NCBI RefSeq assembly: GCF_010614725.1
Contig: NZ_JAAEHL010000002.1
Location: 310,001 to 374,000 of the forward strand
Origin: Flavobacterium ajazii
Lineage (GTDB): Bacteria > Bacteroidota > Bacteroidia > Flavobacteriales > Flavobacteriaceae
Length of the DNA stretch: 64,000 bases
Direction: 5' to 3'
Each line of letters starts with the position of its first letter. Position 1 is the stretch's first letter. The translations under genes and the position numbers were made by a program. Positions 36,828 to 46,136 of the stretch are shown here, piece after piece. Under the pieces are notes generated by a model. It saw nothing but the letters and a program-made list of their open reading frames with translations. It was not told the DNA's origin and searched no databases.

Positions 36828-36960
36828 TTTTTATTTTTTATTTTATGAGTAGAATTTATCGCACTTTCTCTTACAGCTTGAACTTCATCTACCATTCGAG
36901 CTTTTAATTTTTCTTCAATAGTATTACTGTCTTCTTTACGCCAGATATAATCTTTAAATC
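36824..36960 (-). pseudogene. Displaced C-terminal coding segment of the HddC-GmhB-kinase fusion
   Basis: In the frame next to that of the fusion gene, an open stretch encodes a charged tail: RFKDYIWRKEDSNTIEEK, then LKARMVDEVQAVRESA, ending near STHKIKNKK and a TGA at 36824-36826. The tail resembles the C-terminus expected for a uridine-kinase-like domain (an R..DY.WR element then an R..DE.. helix). Its stop overlaps the hddA start as ATGA, the coupling used elsewhere in this locus. The fusion's own frame leaves this track around 36957-36963 and meets a TAA at 36904. One missing base, either a real mutation or a sequencing error, would explain it. Confidence 0.7.
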
Positions 36961-38718
36961 TTCAACATCAACAAATATTCGGACATTAGAATTTGTACAA
37001 AGAAATTCATCCAATAATACCGGGACTCCTTCTAAGATTACAATATCTTCAGGTCCAATTGAAATAACTTCATGATTATTGGAATTCCGTTTTAATCTAT
37101 CATAAATTGGCACTTTAATATCCAGTCTTGTTTGACTATTCAAAAATTGTTCTGCAAATTCTCTAATACCGGACATGTTGTATCTATTCAATACTCCAGT
37201 ACCTTCATTTCTTTTCTCAACGGGAAAAATCCAACCATCTGCACAAACTATATGAACTGTTTTTCCAATATGCAAAAGTAATTCTTCTACAACCTTGGCC
37301 GTAGAACTTTTTCCTGCTCGGGCAGGTCCTCCTATTAAAATCATTCGGGCTTCACTTGCTAAAGGAATTATAGGCATAATCCTTTTCGTCAACAATGCAT
37401 AACCCTCAATTACCCAATCAATAGCTTCTTCTAAATCTGAAAAGATAAAATCTGGTTTTATCGAATATTTAGCATCAGTCCCTGCATGACCAGTTCTTAC
37501 TAACACCGTATGCAGGCCTGAATTTTTTCCTGCCTTTATATCTGAAGTAGTATCTCCTATAAACCAAGACTTTCTTCTATTTATTTCTAATTCCTGAATT
37601 GCTAAATCAATGAGTCCTGTTTTGGGCTTGCGACAATTACATTCTATCTTTAAATCTGCAATTTCTCCTGAAAAACCTTTGTGAGGATGGTGTGGACATA
37701 CATAAATCTTATCCAAATACGCATTTTTGAGACCTAAATCATAGTCTAATTTATTATGGATTTTTTTTAGACCACCCCATGTAACATCACCTCTTGCAAT
37801 GACAGGCTGATTGGTAATTCCAACTGCCAGCATTCCTGAACGATTAATTTTACGGATACCTTCAGCAGCTCCATTAATGAGTACCAACTGTTCAGGCTGT
37901 GAAAGATGGTTAACTTCTTCATTTATTGTTCCGTCTCTATCTAAAAATATTGCAGTTCTTAAATCCCGTGTTGACAATTTTTCGGGCAATCCCAAAACAA
38001 TATCCCTTTCAACTTTATCTAATCTTTCGGGAGTACCCATATCCTTTATATACTCTTGTGAAACATAGCCAAAAATATTTCCATCTATATTAATTATAGT
38101 AGGAAAAGTATCCTTTGCAAGATCATACTTCCCTGTTTTTGGAATAACTCCCGTCAATATTTCCTTTTCAACTACATAAAGAGCAGCATTAACTAAATTG
38201 GGTAAGTAAATATTTTCAGGGTGGGGATAAGGATGAATCGCAAGAATTTTGCAATTATTATCAATTTCTACTAAATCTGAGTCATTCGGATGGTCATTTG
38301 GATGAACCATTAAAGTCACATCTGCCTGATTATTAACATGAAAACCAAGTATCCCTTCCAAATTAACATCCAAATAAGTATCACCATACATTACCAAAAT
38401 CCTATCACTTAAAAAATCGAAAGCGTCAAATAGTGCTCCTGCAGTACCTCTAGGCTCCCTTTCGATAATATACGAAATTGTAACACCCCAATCGCTCCCA
38501 TCTTTAAAATAATCGCTTATTACCTCATGTTCGTAATGAACCAAAAGTGTTATATTAAATAGTCCAAACTTTTTACACAATTCAATTTGGTGTTCTAAAA
38601 CAGGCTTTCCAAGTAATAAAGCCATAGGTTTAGGTAAGTTTCCGGTTCTTGATTTCAACCTTGAACCCATTCCTCCAGCTAAAATTGCTACATCAATATT
38701 GTCTTTTTGTTGTTTCAA
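36904..38718 (-). CDS. HddC-GmhB-P-loop kinase fusion, frameshifted near its 3' end
   Basis: A 604-residue protein with three domains. Residues 8-235 are a sugar-1-phosphate nucleotidyltransferase (LAGGMGSRL at 13-21; HddC, making GDP-D,D-heptose). Residues 254-437 are a HAD phosphatase of the GmhB type (FLDRDGT with D260 and D262, CNCRKPKTG, GDTTSDIKAG), which removes the C7 phosphate. Residues 457-604 are a P-loop domain (GPARAGKSS, K470) resembling uridine kinase. The last domain breaks off after VRIFVDVED: its natural ending lies in the neighbouring frame and runs to 36824. With hddA and gmhA it covers the whole route from sedoheptulose 7-phosphate. The kinase substrate is unknown. Confidence 0.88.
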   Translation of the reverse strand: MKQQKDNIDVAILAGGMGSRLKSRTGNLPKPMALLLGKPVLEHQIELCKKFGLFNITLLVHYEHEVISDYFKDGSDWGVTISYIIEREPRGTAGALFDAFDFLSDRILVMYGDTYLDVNLEGILGFHVNNQADVTLMVHPNDHPNDSDLVEIDNNCKILAIHPYPHPENIYLPNLVNAALYVVEKEILTGVIPKTGKYDLAKDTFPTIINIDGNIFGYVSQEYIKDMGTPERLDKVERDIVLGLPEKLSTRDLRTAIFLDRDGTINEEVNHLSQPEQLVLINGAAEGIRKINRSGMLAVGITNQPVIARGDVTWGGLKKIHNKLDYDLGLKNAYLDKIYVCPHHPHKGFSGEIADLKIECNCRKPKTGLIDLAIQELEINRRKSWFIGDTTSDIKAGKNSGLHTVLVRTGHAGTDAKYSIKPDFIFSDLEEAIDWVIEGYALLTKRIMPIIPLASEARMILIGGPARAGKSSTAKVVEELLLHIGKTVHIVCADGWIFPVEKRNEGTGVLNRYNMSGIREFAEQFLNSQTRLDIKVPIYDRLKRNSNNHEVISIGPEDIVILEGVPVLLDEFLCTNSNVRIFVDVEDLKIISGVKKTVILLKKN

Positions 38719-38752
38719 TTGATATGATTCTTAAAATAATACAAATAAACTA

Positions 38753-39724
38753 TTATACTCCCAATTGTAAGGCAATTTGATCTATTGCCTTTTTAACGGC
38801 ATCTTCAGATCCTAAATTGGGAGACCACCCGAATGACCTAAGTTTTTCAGTAGAATAGTTAAATTTGGGAACATCTCCTACCCAACCTTTATTACCATCT
38901 CCAAAAACAATTTTTGCTGACGGATTAACTCTTAAAATAACTTGCTCAGCAATCCATTTAACTGTAACCCCTTTATCATACGGGCCAATATTTACAATCT
39001 CCACTTTATCGCTTATTTGTCGGTTTGAAATTAAAAGCATTGCATTAATTAAATCTGATACGTGTAGATAAGCTTTCTGCTGTGTTCCGTCACCGAGAAC
39101 TTGTAATTCGTTTTTATTGAAAAGCAATTTATTTATAAAGTCTAAAATAACACCGTGTGTAGCTGGTACTCCAACAACATTAGGAAAACGAAATATATTT
39201 GCTCTATCCAAAAAATCTTCTGCTGCAGCCGAAATTTGGGCTTCAGATGCAAGTTTCATTGCACCATAATTAGATATAGGTAAAAGTGGCCCGATAGACT
39301 CATGTATCATTGTATCTCCAAAATCCCCATATATTGCAGAACTTGATGCAAAATTAATTACTTTAACATTAAACTTCTTCATTACTTTTAAAACTTCGAA
39401 AGTTGTCAGAAATGTGTCTTTCAAATCAATCGCAGGATTTAATACTCCTGCAGGAATATCTGAATTAGCTGCCATATGCCAAACTTCTGTAATATCTGCG
39501 TTTTCTTTCGCTTCTATAAAAGCCTTTTCACATTCGGAATTTTCAGCAATATCAAAATTTAAAACTTTAAGTTCTGTACTACTTTTATATTCTTCTAAAT
39601 ACTCTAGCTTGCCTCTTGAAAAATTATCAACTATTGTTACCTTATAACCTAAACTAAGTAATATTTTTGCTAATTGACTTCCAATAAAGCCTGCTCCTCC
39701 TATTAATAATGCGTGTCTATTCAT
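38753..39724 (-). CDS. Extended SDR sugar-nucleotide epimerase/dehydratase beside the heptose genes
   Basis: A 323-residue NAD-dependent [12 protein letters not shown] (9-17) binds NAD, HMAANSDI follows the fourth strand, ASSSAIYGD (126-134) holds the serine, and Y153/K157 in YGAMK are catalytic. It looks like a UDP-glucose 4-epimerase-type or GDP-sugar epimerase. It lies 34 bases upstream of the HddC fusion, so it may modify GDP-heptose, or it may convert a UDP-hexose. The sequence alone does not decide. Confidence 0.85.
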   Translation of the reverse strand: MNRHALLIGGAGFIGSQLAKILLSLGYKVTIVDNFSRGKLEYLEEYKSSTELKVLNFDIAENSECEKAFIEAKENADITEVWHMAANSDIPAGVLNPAIDLKDTFLTTFEVLKVMKKFNVKVINFASSSAIYGDFGDTMIHESIGPLLPISNYGAMKLASEAQISAAAEDFLDRANIFRFPNVVGVPATHGVILDFINKLLFNKNELQVLGDGTQQKAYLHVSDLINAMLLISNRQISDKVEIVNIGPYDKGVTVKWIAEQVILRVNPSAKIVFGDGNKGWVGDVPKFNYSTEKLRSFGWSPNLGSEDAVKKAIDQIALQLGV

Positions 39725-39735
39725 ATTTATTTTTC

Positions 39736-40815
39736 TTACAAAATGTTTTTAAAATACTTTAAATAAGCTTCATCAAAAAAAACTTTTAAAAAATTTTCAG
39801 CTCTTAGTCTAGCCTCTCTAGATACTTTATTTAATTTATTCTTATTCTCTACCAATTCTAACAACTTAGATGACAGAAAATTCACGTCTCTTTTAGCAAG
39901 TATATAACCATTTAATTCATTTGTTATTAAATCATTTACTGCACCATCATCCGTTGCAACCACAATACATCCTGAAGCCATAGCTTCTAATACGGGCAGA
40001 TTAAAACCCTCTGACACTGAACAGGACAAAAGAATATCACAACTGGAATAAAAATAACTCATTTCGATTTCATTTTTAGGAAAAACAAATTTAATATCCT
40101 CAGAAATATTTGATTCTAATAACTTTTTATCGGGTGTAGCACAAATAAATTGAACCTCTAAACCCTCACTTGCAAAATCTTTTCTAATTATATAACTGCT
40201 TTCTAAGAAAAAATCAAAACCTTTATTAGGTGAACTAGTCGAAACAATTCCAATACTTATAATATTTTCTTTAAAAAACAATCTATTGTCATCAAAAAAT
40301 ACATCTCCGACGTAGTTAGGTATTACTAAACCTTTCTTATTATAATTAGTAAATACATGATTCGAAACAAAAACCCGATTAGCTGAAATGTTTTTAGAAA
40401 CAAAATACAAAAATTGATTAATATTTCTTAAAAACAGGTTACCGTTTGAAATAATTGAAATACTATCCAGTCCCTGAATTAAAAAAATTATTTTTTTGAA
40501 ATCAAATCTTATTAACCTTGTTATAAAACTTAATACACTAAGTCTAAAATTACTCGTTATTATAACATCGTTAACACAAATAAGCTTGAAAAACAGTTTA
40601 AAAAAAAATAAAACTTTTGAACTATCTTTTGTAGATCCAATATATTCAATTGTAATCTTATCACTTAAATTATAAAAAGCTTTTACATCTGTTTTTTGAA
40701 CTAAAATTAGCACCTCAATATTATTCTCAGCCAATAAATTAACAATAGCAGTTAGAATCTTTAATCCTCCAGAGGCATTAAATTCTTCTATCACAATAGT
40801 ACATTTCTTTCTCAA
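39736..40815 (-). CDS. GT4 family glycosyltransferase
   Basis: A 359-residue GT-B protein. CTIVIEEFNASGGLKIL opens the acceptor domain, SIGIVSTSSPNKGFDFFLE starts the donor domain, and SCSVSEGFNLPVLEAMASG supplies the E-x7-E motif, followed by VVATDDGAVNDLI. The start is a TTG at 40815. The acceptor half is less conserved, as usual. It lies 11 bases before the SDR gene of the heptose block, so it could be the heptosyltransferase, although this is position-based only. Confidence 0.87.
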   Translation of the reverse strand: MRKKCTIVIEEFNASGGLKILTAIVNLLAENNIEVLILVQKTDVKAFYNLSDKITIEYIGSTKDSSKVLFFFKLFFKLICVNDVIITSNFRLSVLSFITRLIRFDFKKIIFLIQGLDSISIISNGNLFLRNINQFLYFVSKNISANRVFVSNHVFTNYNKKGLVIPNYVGDVFFDDNRLFFKENIISIGIVSTSSPNKGFDFFLESSYIIRKDFASEGLEVQFICATPDKKLLESNISEDIKFVFPKNEIEMSYFYSSCDILLSCSVSEGFNLPVLEAMASGCIVVATDDGAVNDLITNELNGYILAKRDVNFLSSKLLELVENKNKLNKVSREARLRAENFLKVFFDEAYLKYFKNIL

Positions 40816-40828
40816 TCTATTAAGATAT

Positions 40829-41668
40829 TTACTTCATTTTATTTGTCATAAACATAAAGGATTCAACCCCTCTAAGGCCATCAAAAATTCCTAAAAAAAA
40901 TTTGTATACATTTACTCTGGCAATCCCTAAAAAAATGCATTTAACAGGAAAATAAAAAAACCGCATTATTAAAATAATTGATAGAAAATTGAATAATCCG
41001 TTTTTTCTAATTAAATATATAGTATTTAAGCCTTGCATATATATTCTAATCTGTGAAGAAATATTGAATTTTCCGAGCCAAGTCAAATTCGTATCCCCAA
41101 AACTATGATTATATTTTGGAGTCTCAATTTGTTGTATATACCCGCCTATAGCAGTCAAACGATAAGCAAAATCCCAATCTCCATAATCCATAAATAAATT
41201 TTCATCAAAAACCAGTGGAACATAACTCTCTACCTTTGATTTCATTAAGAATGTAGTAGATGCTTTAATTAATATTTTATCTTTATTTAAGGGATTAATT
41301 TTATTTTTTTTATCCAAAAATGTTGTAGCGACGATATTGTTGCTTTCTTTAAAACATTTAAATGAAGCTTCAATGAATTCTTTTGCAATTTCATATGTAA
41401 TAACTGTATCTTGGTCCCAAAGCCAATAATATTCATAATTAGAATTTGCAGAAATTATTTCATTATATGCTTTAAGTGTACCCAAATTAGAGATCGATTT
41501 TTTTATAACTACAGAGTCATAATTAATAAAATCTTCTAGAATTAAAGAACTAGAATTGTCAAATATGAAAACATCGCTAATTCTGGTCAATATCTCTAAT
41601 TGATTCTTGATTATTTTATCATCAGGATAATAACAACAAATTATAGAACAAATATTTTTTTGATTCAT
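40829..41668 (-). CDS. GT2 glycosyltransferase, rhamnosyltransferase-like
   Basis: A 279-residue GT-A enzyme. ICSIICCYYPDD replaces the classical N-terminus, IFDNSSS (35-41) is the nucleotide loop, and LWDQDTVI (83-90) is the metal site. The pattern (C.Y.PD, DN.S, WDQD) is that of the RfbF/RfbN-like rhamnosyltransferase subgroup. Genes for dTDP-L-rhamnose are present in the locus, so a rhamnosyltransferase role is plausible but unproven. A 13-base gap separates it from the GT4 gene downstream. Confidence 0.85.
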   Translation of the reverse strand: MNQKNICSIICCYYPDDKIIKNQLEILTRISDVFIFDNSSSLILEDFINYDSVVIKKSISNLGTLKAYNEIISANSNYEYYWLWDQDTVITYEIAKEFIEASFKCFKESNNIVATTFLDKKNKINPLNKDKILIKASTTFLMKSKVESYVPLVFDENLFMDYGDWDFAYRLTAIGGYIQQIETPKYNHSFGDTNLTWLGKFNISSQIRIYMQGLNTIYLIRKNGLFNFLSIILIMRFFYFPVKCIFLGIARVNVYKFFLGIFDGLRGVESFMFMTNKMK

Positions 41669-41721
41669 AACACTATTTTAAACTAAAAAATAAACAAAGC
41701 AAATTATCCCATTTAAAAAAA

Positions 41722-42480
41722 TCAAGATTTTTTTGATTTAAAAAAATGATCTAACCAAAATTTCAATATTTGTTTAATAAAAATCCAGTTCGAAACTACT
41801 TTAGACTTACCATATATTACGGCAACATTTTTAGATTCAGAATATGCTTTAATACTTTGACTTACGCCTCCCTCTAAAAAAATGACGAGCGGTTTTTTAA
41901 CGTACGCTATCGTCAAATTTAAACTCGTCAGCATACGATTTATCCATTCTAAATCTCCCGAAGATTTGTAATTAATATTAAAAAGGCCAATTTCGTCAAA
42001 AAGAGTTTTCTTAACTAATAATCCTGGGTGGGGCAGATACATATGTTGCGGATTAAAATTTGATTTTTCAAATTTCTCAGGCATAATCGGAATTAATTTT
42101 CCATTTAACAATTTCAGGTTAATTCCAAAAGAAATTACGTCCCTTTTCAGATCTAATTCATTTTTCACCAAATCTGAAAAATTAGCGACCAGTAGATCAC
42201 CAGCATTTAAAAAAGAAATATAACTACCTTTTGAAACTAAAACTCCTTTATTCATAGCGTCATAAATGCCGGAATCATTTTCTGAAATAAATACATCTAT
42301 AAATCTTTCATATTCCTTCGCAATTTTACATGTATTATCTTTTGAATTCCCATCAATCACAATATACTCAATCCAATCTTTTTTTTGAATTCTAACACTT
42401 TCAATTGTCTCTTTTAGTAAATATTCAGCATTATAAACAACAGTTATAATACTCAACAAAGGAAAATTCTGATCTGTCAT
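41722..42480 (-). CDS. GT2 family glycosyltransferase (WcaA/WcaE-like)
   Basis: A 252-residue GT-A protein. LSIITVVYNAEYLL (9-22), VIDGNSKDNT (41-50), SENDSGIYDAMNKG (66-79) and FLNAGDLL (90-97) form the motif set of the small colanic-acid-type GT2 group, in which NAGD replaces the DxD motif. Its length fits the subgroup. It is preceded by the EpsG-like gene with a 94-base gap and belongs to the same run. Confidence 0.9.
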   Translation of the reverse strand: MTDQNFPLLSIITVVYNAEYLLKETIESVRIQKKDWIEYIVIDGNSKDNTCKIAKEYERFIDVFISENDSGIYDAMNKGVLVSKGSYISFLNAGDLLVANFSDLVKNELDLKRDVISFGINLKLLNGKLIPIMPEKFEKSNFNPQHMYLPHPGLLVKKTLFDEIGLFNINYKSSGDLEWINRMLTSLNLTIAYVKKPLVIFLEGGVSQSIKAYSESKNVAVIYGKSKVVSNWIFIKQILKFWLDHFFKSKKS

Positions 42481-42574
42481 AAAATATGATATAGATAGCC
42501 GTTAACATAAAATACATTTTCGCAGTTAATTCTAAAATTAGCTTTTCAATATTATAGAAAGATTAAAATGTAAT

Positions 42575-43744
42575 TTAATCTGCTGAAAATTGTTCAAATT
42601 CAGTTTTTCTAACATCGTAGCTATCAATTCCCCACAAAAGGTTATCATATTTAGCAAGTGAATTAGCATTCCCCTGATAAGTACGAAGAAATCCGAAAGT
42701 AAAAAAAAGAATTAAAAAAATATATTTATTCTGTTTAGATTTTATAAGCGAGTAAATATTAGGATAAAGAATCCAATATGAAAAAACAAATAAAACTGAA
42801 AACCTTTCTGAAAAGACACTGATTTCTGAGAAATTTAATATAAATATAAAATATATCAAATATACATTATAAAAAATCCTATTCATCGAATTTTTTTCAA
42901 CTAATCTATGATAATATATTGTAAAAAAAACAAATGAAAAAATTCTTTCTAAATATCCAATTGAAAAAACAACTTCTGTAGAAAAATCTGAATGAAGAGC
43001 CATTTTATCGGAAATCATACTTATATTTATGAGTGTAAGTAAATCCCCTAAAATAAAATTAATCCACTTTACGTGAAATATAAATACAATATTAGAAATA
43101 ATAAATATTGACCACACAATAAATCTAGGAATATCTTTGTTAAGAATAAAATACAATGGAATAAATAATATTGCTGAGAAATGAAAAGTTATGCCTAATA
43201 AGTTAATAAAGAAATAAGGTATGAACTTTCTATTTTTAAGATATTGTAAAGACAGTAAAAAAAGAATAATTGATTTTGAATTTCTATACAGGTTAAATTC
43301 TATGAACAAACCGTTCATCACAAAAAAAACGATGAAAGCAAGTACATAATATTTTGCCTGCGTTTTAAATACCTTATCTAAAACCCATAAGTCAATCCCT
43401 GTATTAATAAAAACCCAAACAAAATAATTAGGAAAAAAAGATTTTATTAAAATACTATAAAAAATAAAACCAGGCTCCATTTCGCCTGTACTAAGTTCTT
43501 TAATAATATTCCCATTCCATAAAGTTGGTAAGTTTTCAAATTTTGGATAATAGCTATACCAGTCGCTATAAATATGGCCTCTTAATCCAATAAAAAATAA
43601 AAACAATACAATCGTAAAAAAACGAATATTAAAATTTGTTTTTTTTTCGTTGATATTACCTCCTTCTTTAAAAAATAAAAATATCAAAACAAACAAAAAA
43701 AATAGATATGGAACTGAATTGAGAAAATATAATTGAGAACTCAT
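42575..43744 (-). CDS. EpsG-like polysaccharide polymerase (second Wzy candidate)
   Basis: A 389-residue membrane protein with ten or more hydrophobic helices. The loop GLRGHIYSDWYSYYPKFE (53-70) followed by EPGF...ILIKSFFPNY matches the EpsG group (FRG..SD...Y). Unlike the gene at 32244, it lies within the run that follows the Wzx flippase and is therefore the more likely partner of Wzx. It should polymerise lipid-linked repeats in the periplasm. Confidence 0.82.
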   Translation of the reverse strand: MSSQLYFLNSVPYLFFLFVLIFLFFKEGGNINEKKTNFNIRFFTIVLFLFFIGLRGHIYSDWYSYYPKFENLPTLWNGNIIKELSTGEMEPGFIFYSILIKSFFPNYFVWVFINTGIDLWVLDKVFKTQAKYYVLAFIVFFVMNGLFIEFNLYRNSKSIILFLLSLQYLKNRKFIPYFFINLLGITFHFSAILFIPLYFILNKDIPRFIVWSIFIISNIVFIFHVKWINFILGDLLTLINISMISDKMALHSDFSTEVVFSIGYLERIFSFVFFTIYYHRLVEKNSMNRIFYNVYLIYFIFILNFSEISVFSERFSVLFVFSYWILYPNIYSLIKSKQNKYIFLILFFTFGFLRTYQGNANSLAKYDNLLWGIDSYDVRKTEFEQFSAD

Positions 43745-43818
43745 AAATTTTCATAAGAATTAGTGCAAAGTGTTCTTAATGTGAATCGAAGAACTTACTT
43801 TTATGATTCTTTACACCA

Positions 43819-44841
43819 TTATTTGGTAAATAATTTAAAATAACACTCTCTATACATTTTTCCAACATTTTCTTCCTTACACTTTAATATTTCTAAATTT
43901 TCAATCAATTTATTATTTGATTCTAAACTGTTATTAATTGCAATCTCGATATCCTTAACTAAATGTGATTTACACAAAATAGCATCTTTATAGTAACTTT
44001 GATGTGCATAACTCTTATCCATTAAAACTACTGGTTTATTCATGGCAGTTGCCTCTAAGGCACTGATTGGCTGCGTCTCATCAAAACTTGGCAAAGCAAA
44101 TAAAGAACAGTTCTGATAGGCTGCAACTAAATCTTCTGATCCCTTCGGTAACTCTTTTATCCATAATACATTATGATTTGATTCAACCAGTTCCTCTAGT
44201 TTTTTACCATATGATAATTCTCCATCAAGTATATTTCCAATTAAAACTAAATTTTGCTTTAAATTAATACAGGCAAGTGCCAGATTATATTGATTTTTAC
44301 GCGCTGATATATTACCCGTACACAAAACGTAATCACGAATACCATATTTAATACCAAAATCCAATTCTTGTTTTTCAAAATATTGATTCTCAACAATATT
44401 AGGAATGATATCAATTTTAGAGAAAGGAACTTTATAATATTTATTTAACATTAAGCCTTGTAAATCATTTACCACTATGATTCTATCTATAATTTCATAA
44501 TATCGAATCTGTTGTTTGAAAGACTTCGAAAAAATTACTCGATAAAAATGCCCTATTTTTGATCTGATTGTTCCAAAATATGGTAGTAAAACTGTTGCTA
44601 CAATAAACTTTTCTGCTTTCTTAGACCAATCAATAACCTGATAATTATATGTCCCAATACCCCATAAATGAATAATATCAAAGTCTGAATCTCTACTCCA
44701 AACATCTAACTTGCTTGCCAATATTCCACATTTTATAACAGAATCCATTGTATTTAACATTTGCATATCGAAACCTCCGAATGCAAAACAATGGGGTTGA
44801 CAGGGATAATATTTTACTTTCATAAATAAATTAAATGTCAT
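43819..44841 (-). CDS. GT4 family glycosyltransferase
   Basis: A 340-residue GT-B enzyme. The start could be 44841 or the in-frame ATG at 44823, which begins MKVKYYPCQPHCFAFGGFD, a natural GT4 beginning. YVLCTGNISARKNQYNLALA opens the donor domain, and FALPSFDETQPISALEATAMNK contains the acidic pair of the E-x7-E motif in a variant form. It stands between the isolated methyltransferase region and the EpsG-like gene. Confidence 0.87.
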   Translation of the reverse strand: MTFNLFMKVKYYPCQPHCFAFGGFDMQMLNTMDSVIKCGILASKLDVWSRDSDFDIIHLWGIGTYNYQVIDWSKKAEKFIVATVLLPYFGTIRSKIGHFYRVIFSKSFKQQIRYYEIIDRIIVVNDLQGLMLNKYYKVPFSKIDIIPNIVENQYFEKQELDFGIKYGIRDYVLCTGNISARKNQYNLALACINLKQNLVLIGNILDGELSYGKKLEELVESNHNVLWIKELPKGSEDLVAAYQNCSLFALPSFDETQPISALEATAMNKPVVLMDKSYAHQSYYKDAILCKSHLVKDIEIAINNSLESNNKLIENLEILKCKEENVGKMYRECYFKLFTK

Positions 44842-44930
44842 GTTTATATTGAAATTATTATCACTATAAATTAGAAAAACGTTTTTTCAAATATTCATAG
44901 ATGATGAATGCTATTGAAAACTTAAAAAGT

Positions 44931-44991
44931 ATTAAACAATGTACTTCAAGTTTTAAGAGCTATAACTTTAATGGTCATACCATTGTTTAAT
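44931..44991. repeat. Inverted repeat in the gap before the GT4 gene
   Basis: ATTAAACAATG at 44931-44941 and its exact complement at 44981-44991 enclose 39 bases; allowing one bulged base, the arms extend by two more pairs. The pair lies in the 242-base gap between the methyltransferase stop (45084) and the GT4 start (44841). The loop is too long for a terminator. I found no TAnnTTTG box inside it, so an invertible promoter is not supported. Confidence 0.5.
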
Positions 44992-45083
44992 TACAAAAAC
45001 AACACTTTTCAAAAAACATATTTATCACATTTAAAAAATCATTAAGATGCATTTAAAAAAAATATTCAAATGGTTGGTCAATT

Positions 45084-45875
45084 TTATAATTTCATAAAAA
45101 CCCGGTTGTGTCCAACGGACAGAATTTCTTCGAATAAATCTAAATTAATTTCCGAAGCAACAAAAGAAGGACCAGGATGTCCTGCTGTTGAATAAAAAGA
45201 TGGGGTATAATCTGTATTTAATGAAGCATCATCTAAAACAAGCAAACCACCTTTCTTTATACTGTCTGCACAAATATTAAAGTCTTGTTTAACAATTTCA
45301 TAATCATGATTGCCATCAATATAAATGAGATCCCATACTTTAGATTTAATAACTTTTATCATATCTTCATCTGTAGAAAACCCCTTATGTAGTACTGGGA
45401 GAGGTAGCTTAAAAAAATCAAAATTAATCATAACATCTTTATAGTAATCTAGATTCCCTAAATATTGAGATACTTTATCCCCAGCAGACGTAAAAGGACT
45501 AATTCCATGAATATCTACTTCAAACTCAAATTTTTTTCCTAATAATGAAAATAAAGAAAGTGTTTGACCTCTATAAATACCAATTTCCAAAATATATTTA
45601 GGTTTAAATTTCTTAAAAACAAAAAACCACATAGCATGAAATGCATCTTCCCCAAAACCCCTAAAATTTTGAGAAAAATAAGCACGATGCTCCTTTAGCC
45701 ATTTTGGAGAAAGATTCCAAAAAAAATGATAAAAATAATTGTATTTTTCATTTCTGCTTTTTAAATAATGGCTTATTTGAGATAACGAATATATTTTATC
45801 ATATTTATTGATTTTCCTTCTTGTGAAAGCTAATTTAATTTTGTATATTCTAGTAAATAAAATTTGTTTAATCAT
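45084..45875 (-). CDS. Class I SAM-dependent methyltransferase-like protein
   Basis: A 263-residue protein. ILEIGIYRGQTLSLFSLL (95-112) is the SAM-binding motif I, and LIYIDGNHDYE (183-193) is the later acidic/histidine motif seen in TylF- and CmcI-like sugar methyltransferases. KKGGLLVLDDASL gives motif III. It may O-methylate a sugar of the glycan. It is flanked by two gaps of about 250 bases without genes, unlike the tight packing elsewhere, so it may have been inserted separately. Confidence 0.8.
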   Translation of the reverse strand: MIKQILFTRIYKIKLAFTRRKINKYDKIYSLSQISHYLKSRNEKYNYFYHFFWNLSPKWLKEHRAYFSQNFRGFGEDAFHAMWFFVFKKFKPKYILEIGIYRGQTLSLFSLLGKKFEFEVDIHGISPFTSAGDKVSQYLGNLDYYKDVMINFDFFKLPLPVLHKGFSTDEDMIKVIKSKVWDLIYIDGNHDYEIVKQDFNICADSIKKGGLLVLDDASLNTDYTPSFYSTAGHPGPSFVASEINLDLFEEILSVGHNRVFMKL

Positions 45876-46136
45876 GTATTTTATTTTTTAAAATCAACAA
45901 AAACTTACATAAATCGTATTCAATTCAACGCTTTTAAAAACACTAATTTATCACAAAATTTTAAAATAATTTACATTATAAAATTATAGGTAAACAAGGC
46001 ATAAATGTTATAAAAATTAGCACATCGCTAAATATTAAAAACAAATAATTTATAAATTTAAAACTTCACAACCTTCATTCGATATAGGACTTTGACATTT
46101 TTAAGAATTAATATCAAAATCAACTTTCGAAGTTAT

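Noticed and set aside
44931..44991. Invertible capsule promoter of the Bacteroides type
   Set aside because: The arms are only 11 bases, no TAnnTTTG promoter lies between them, and no invertase gene is present in the window.
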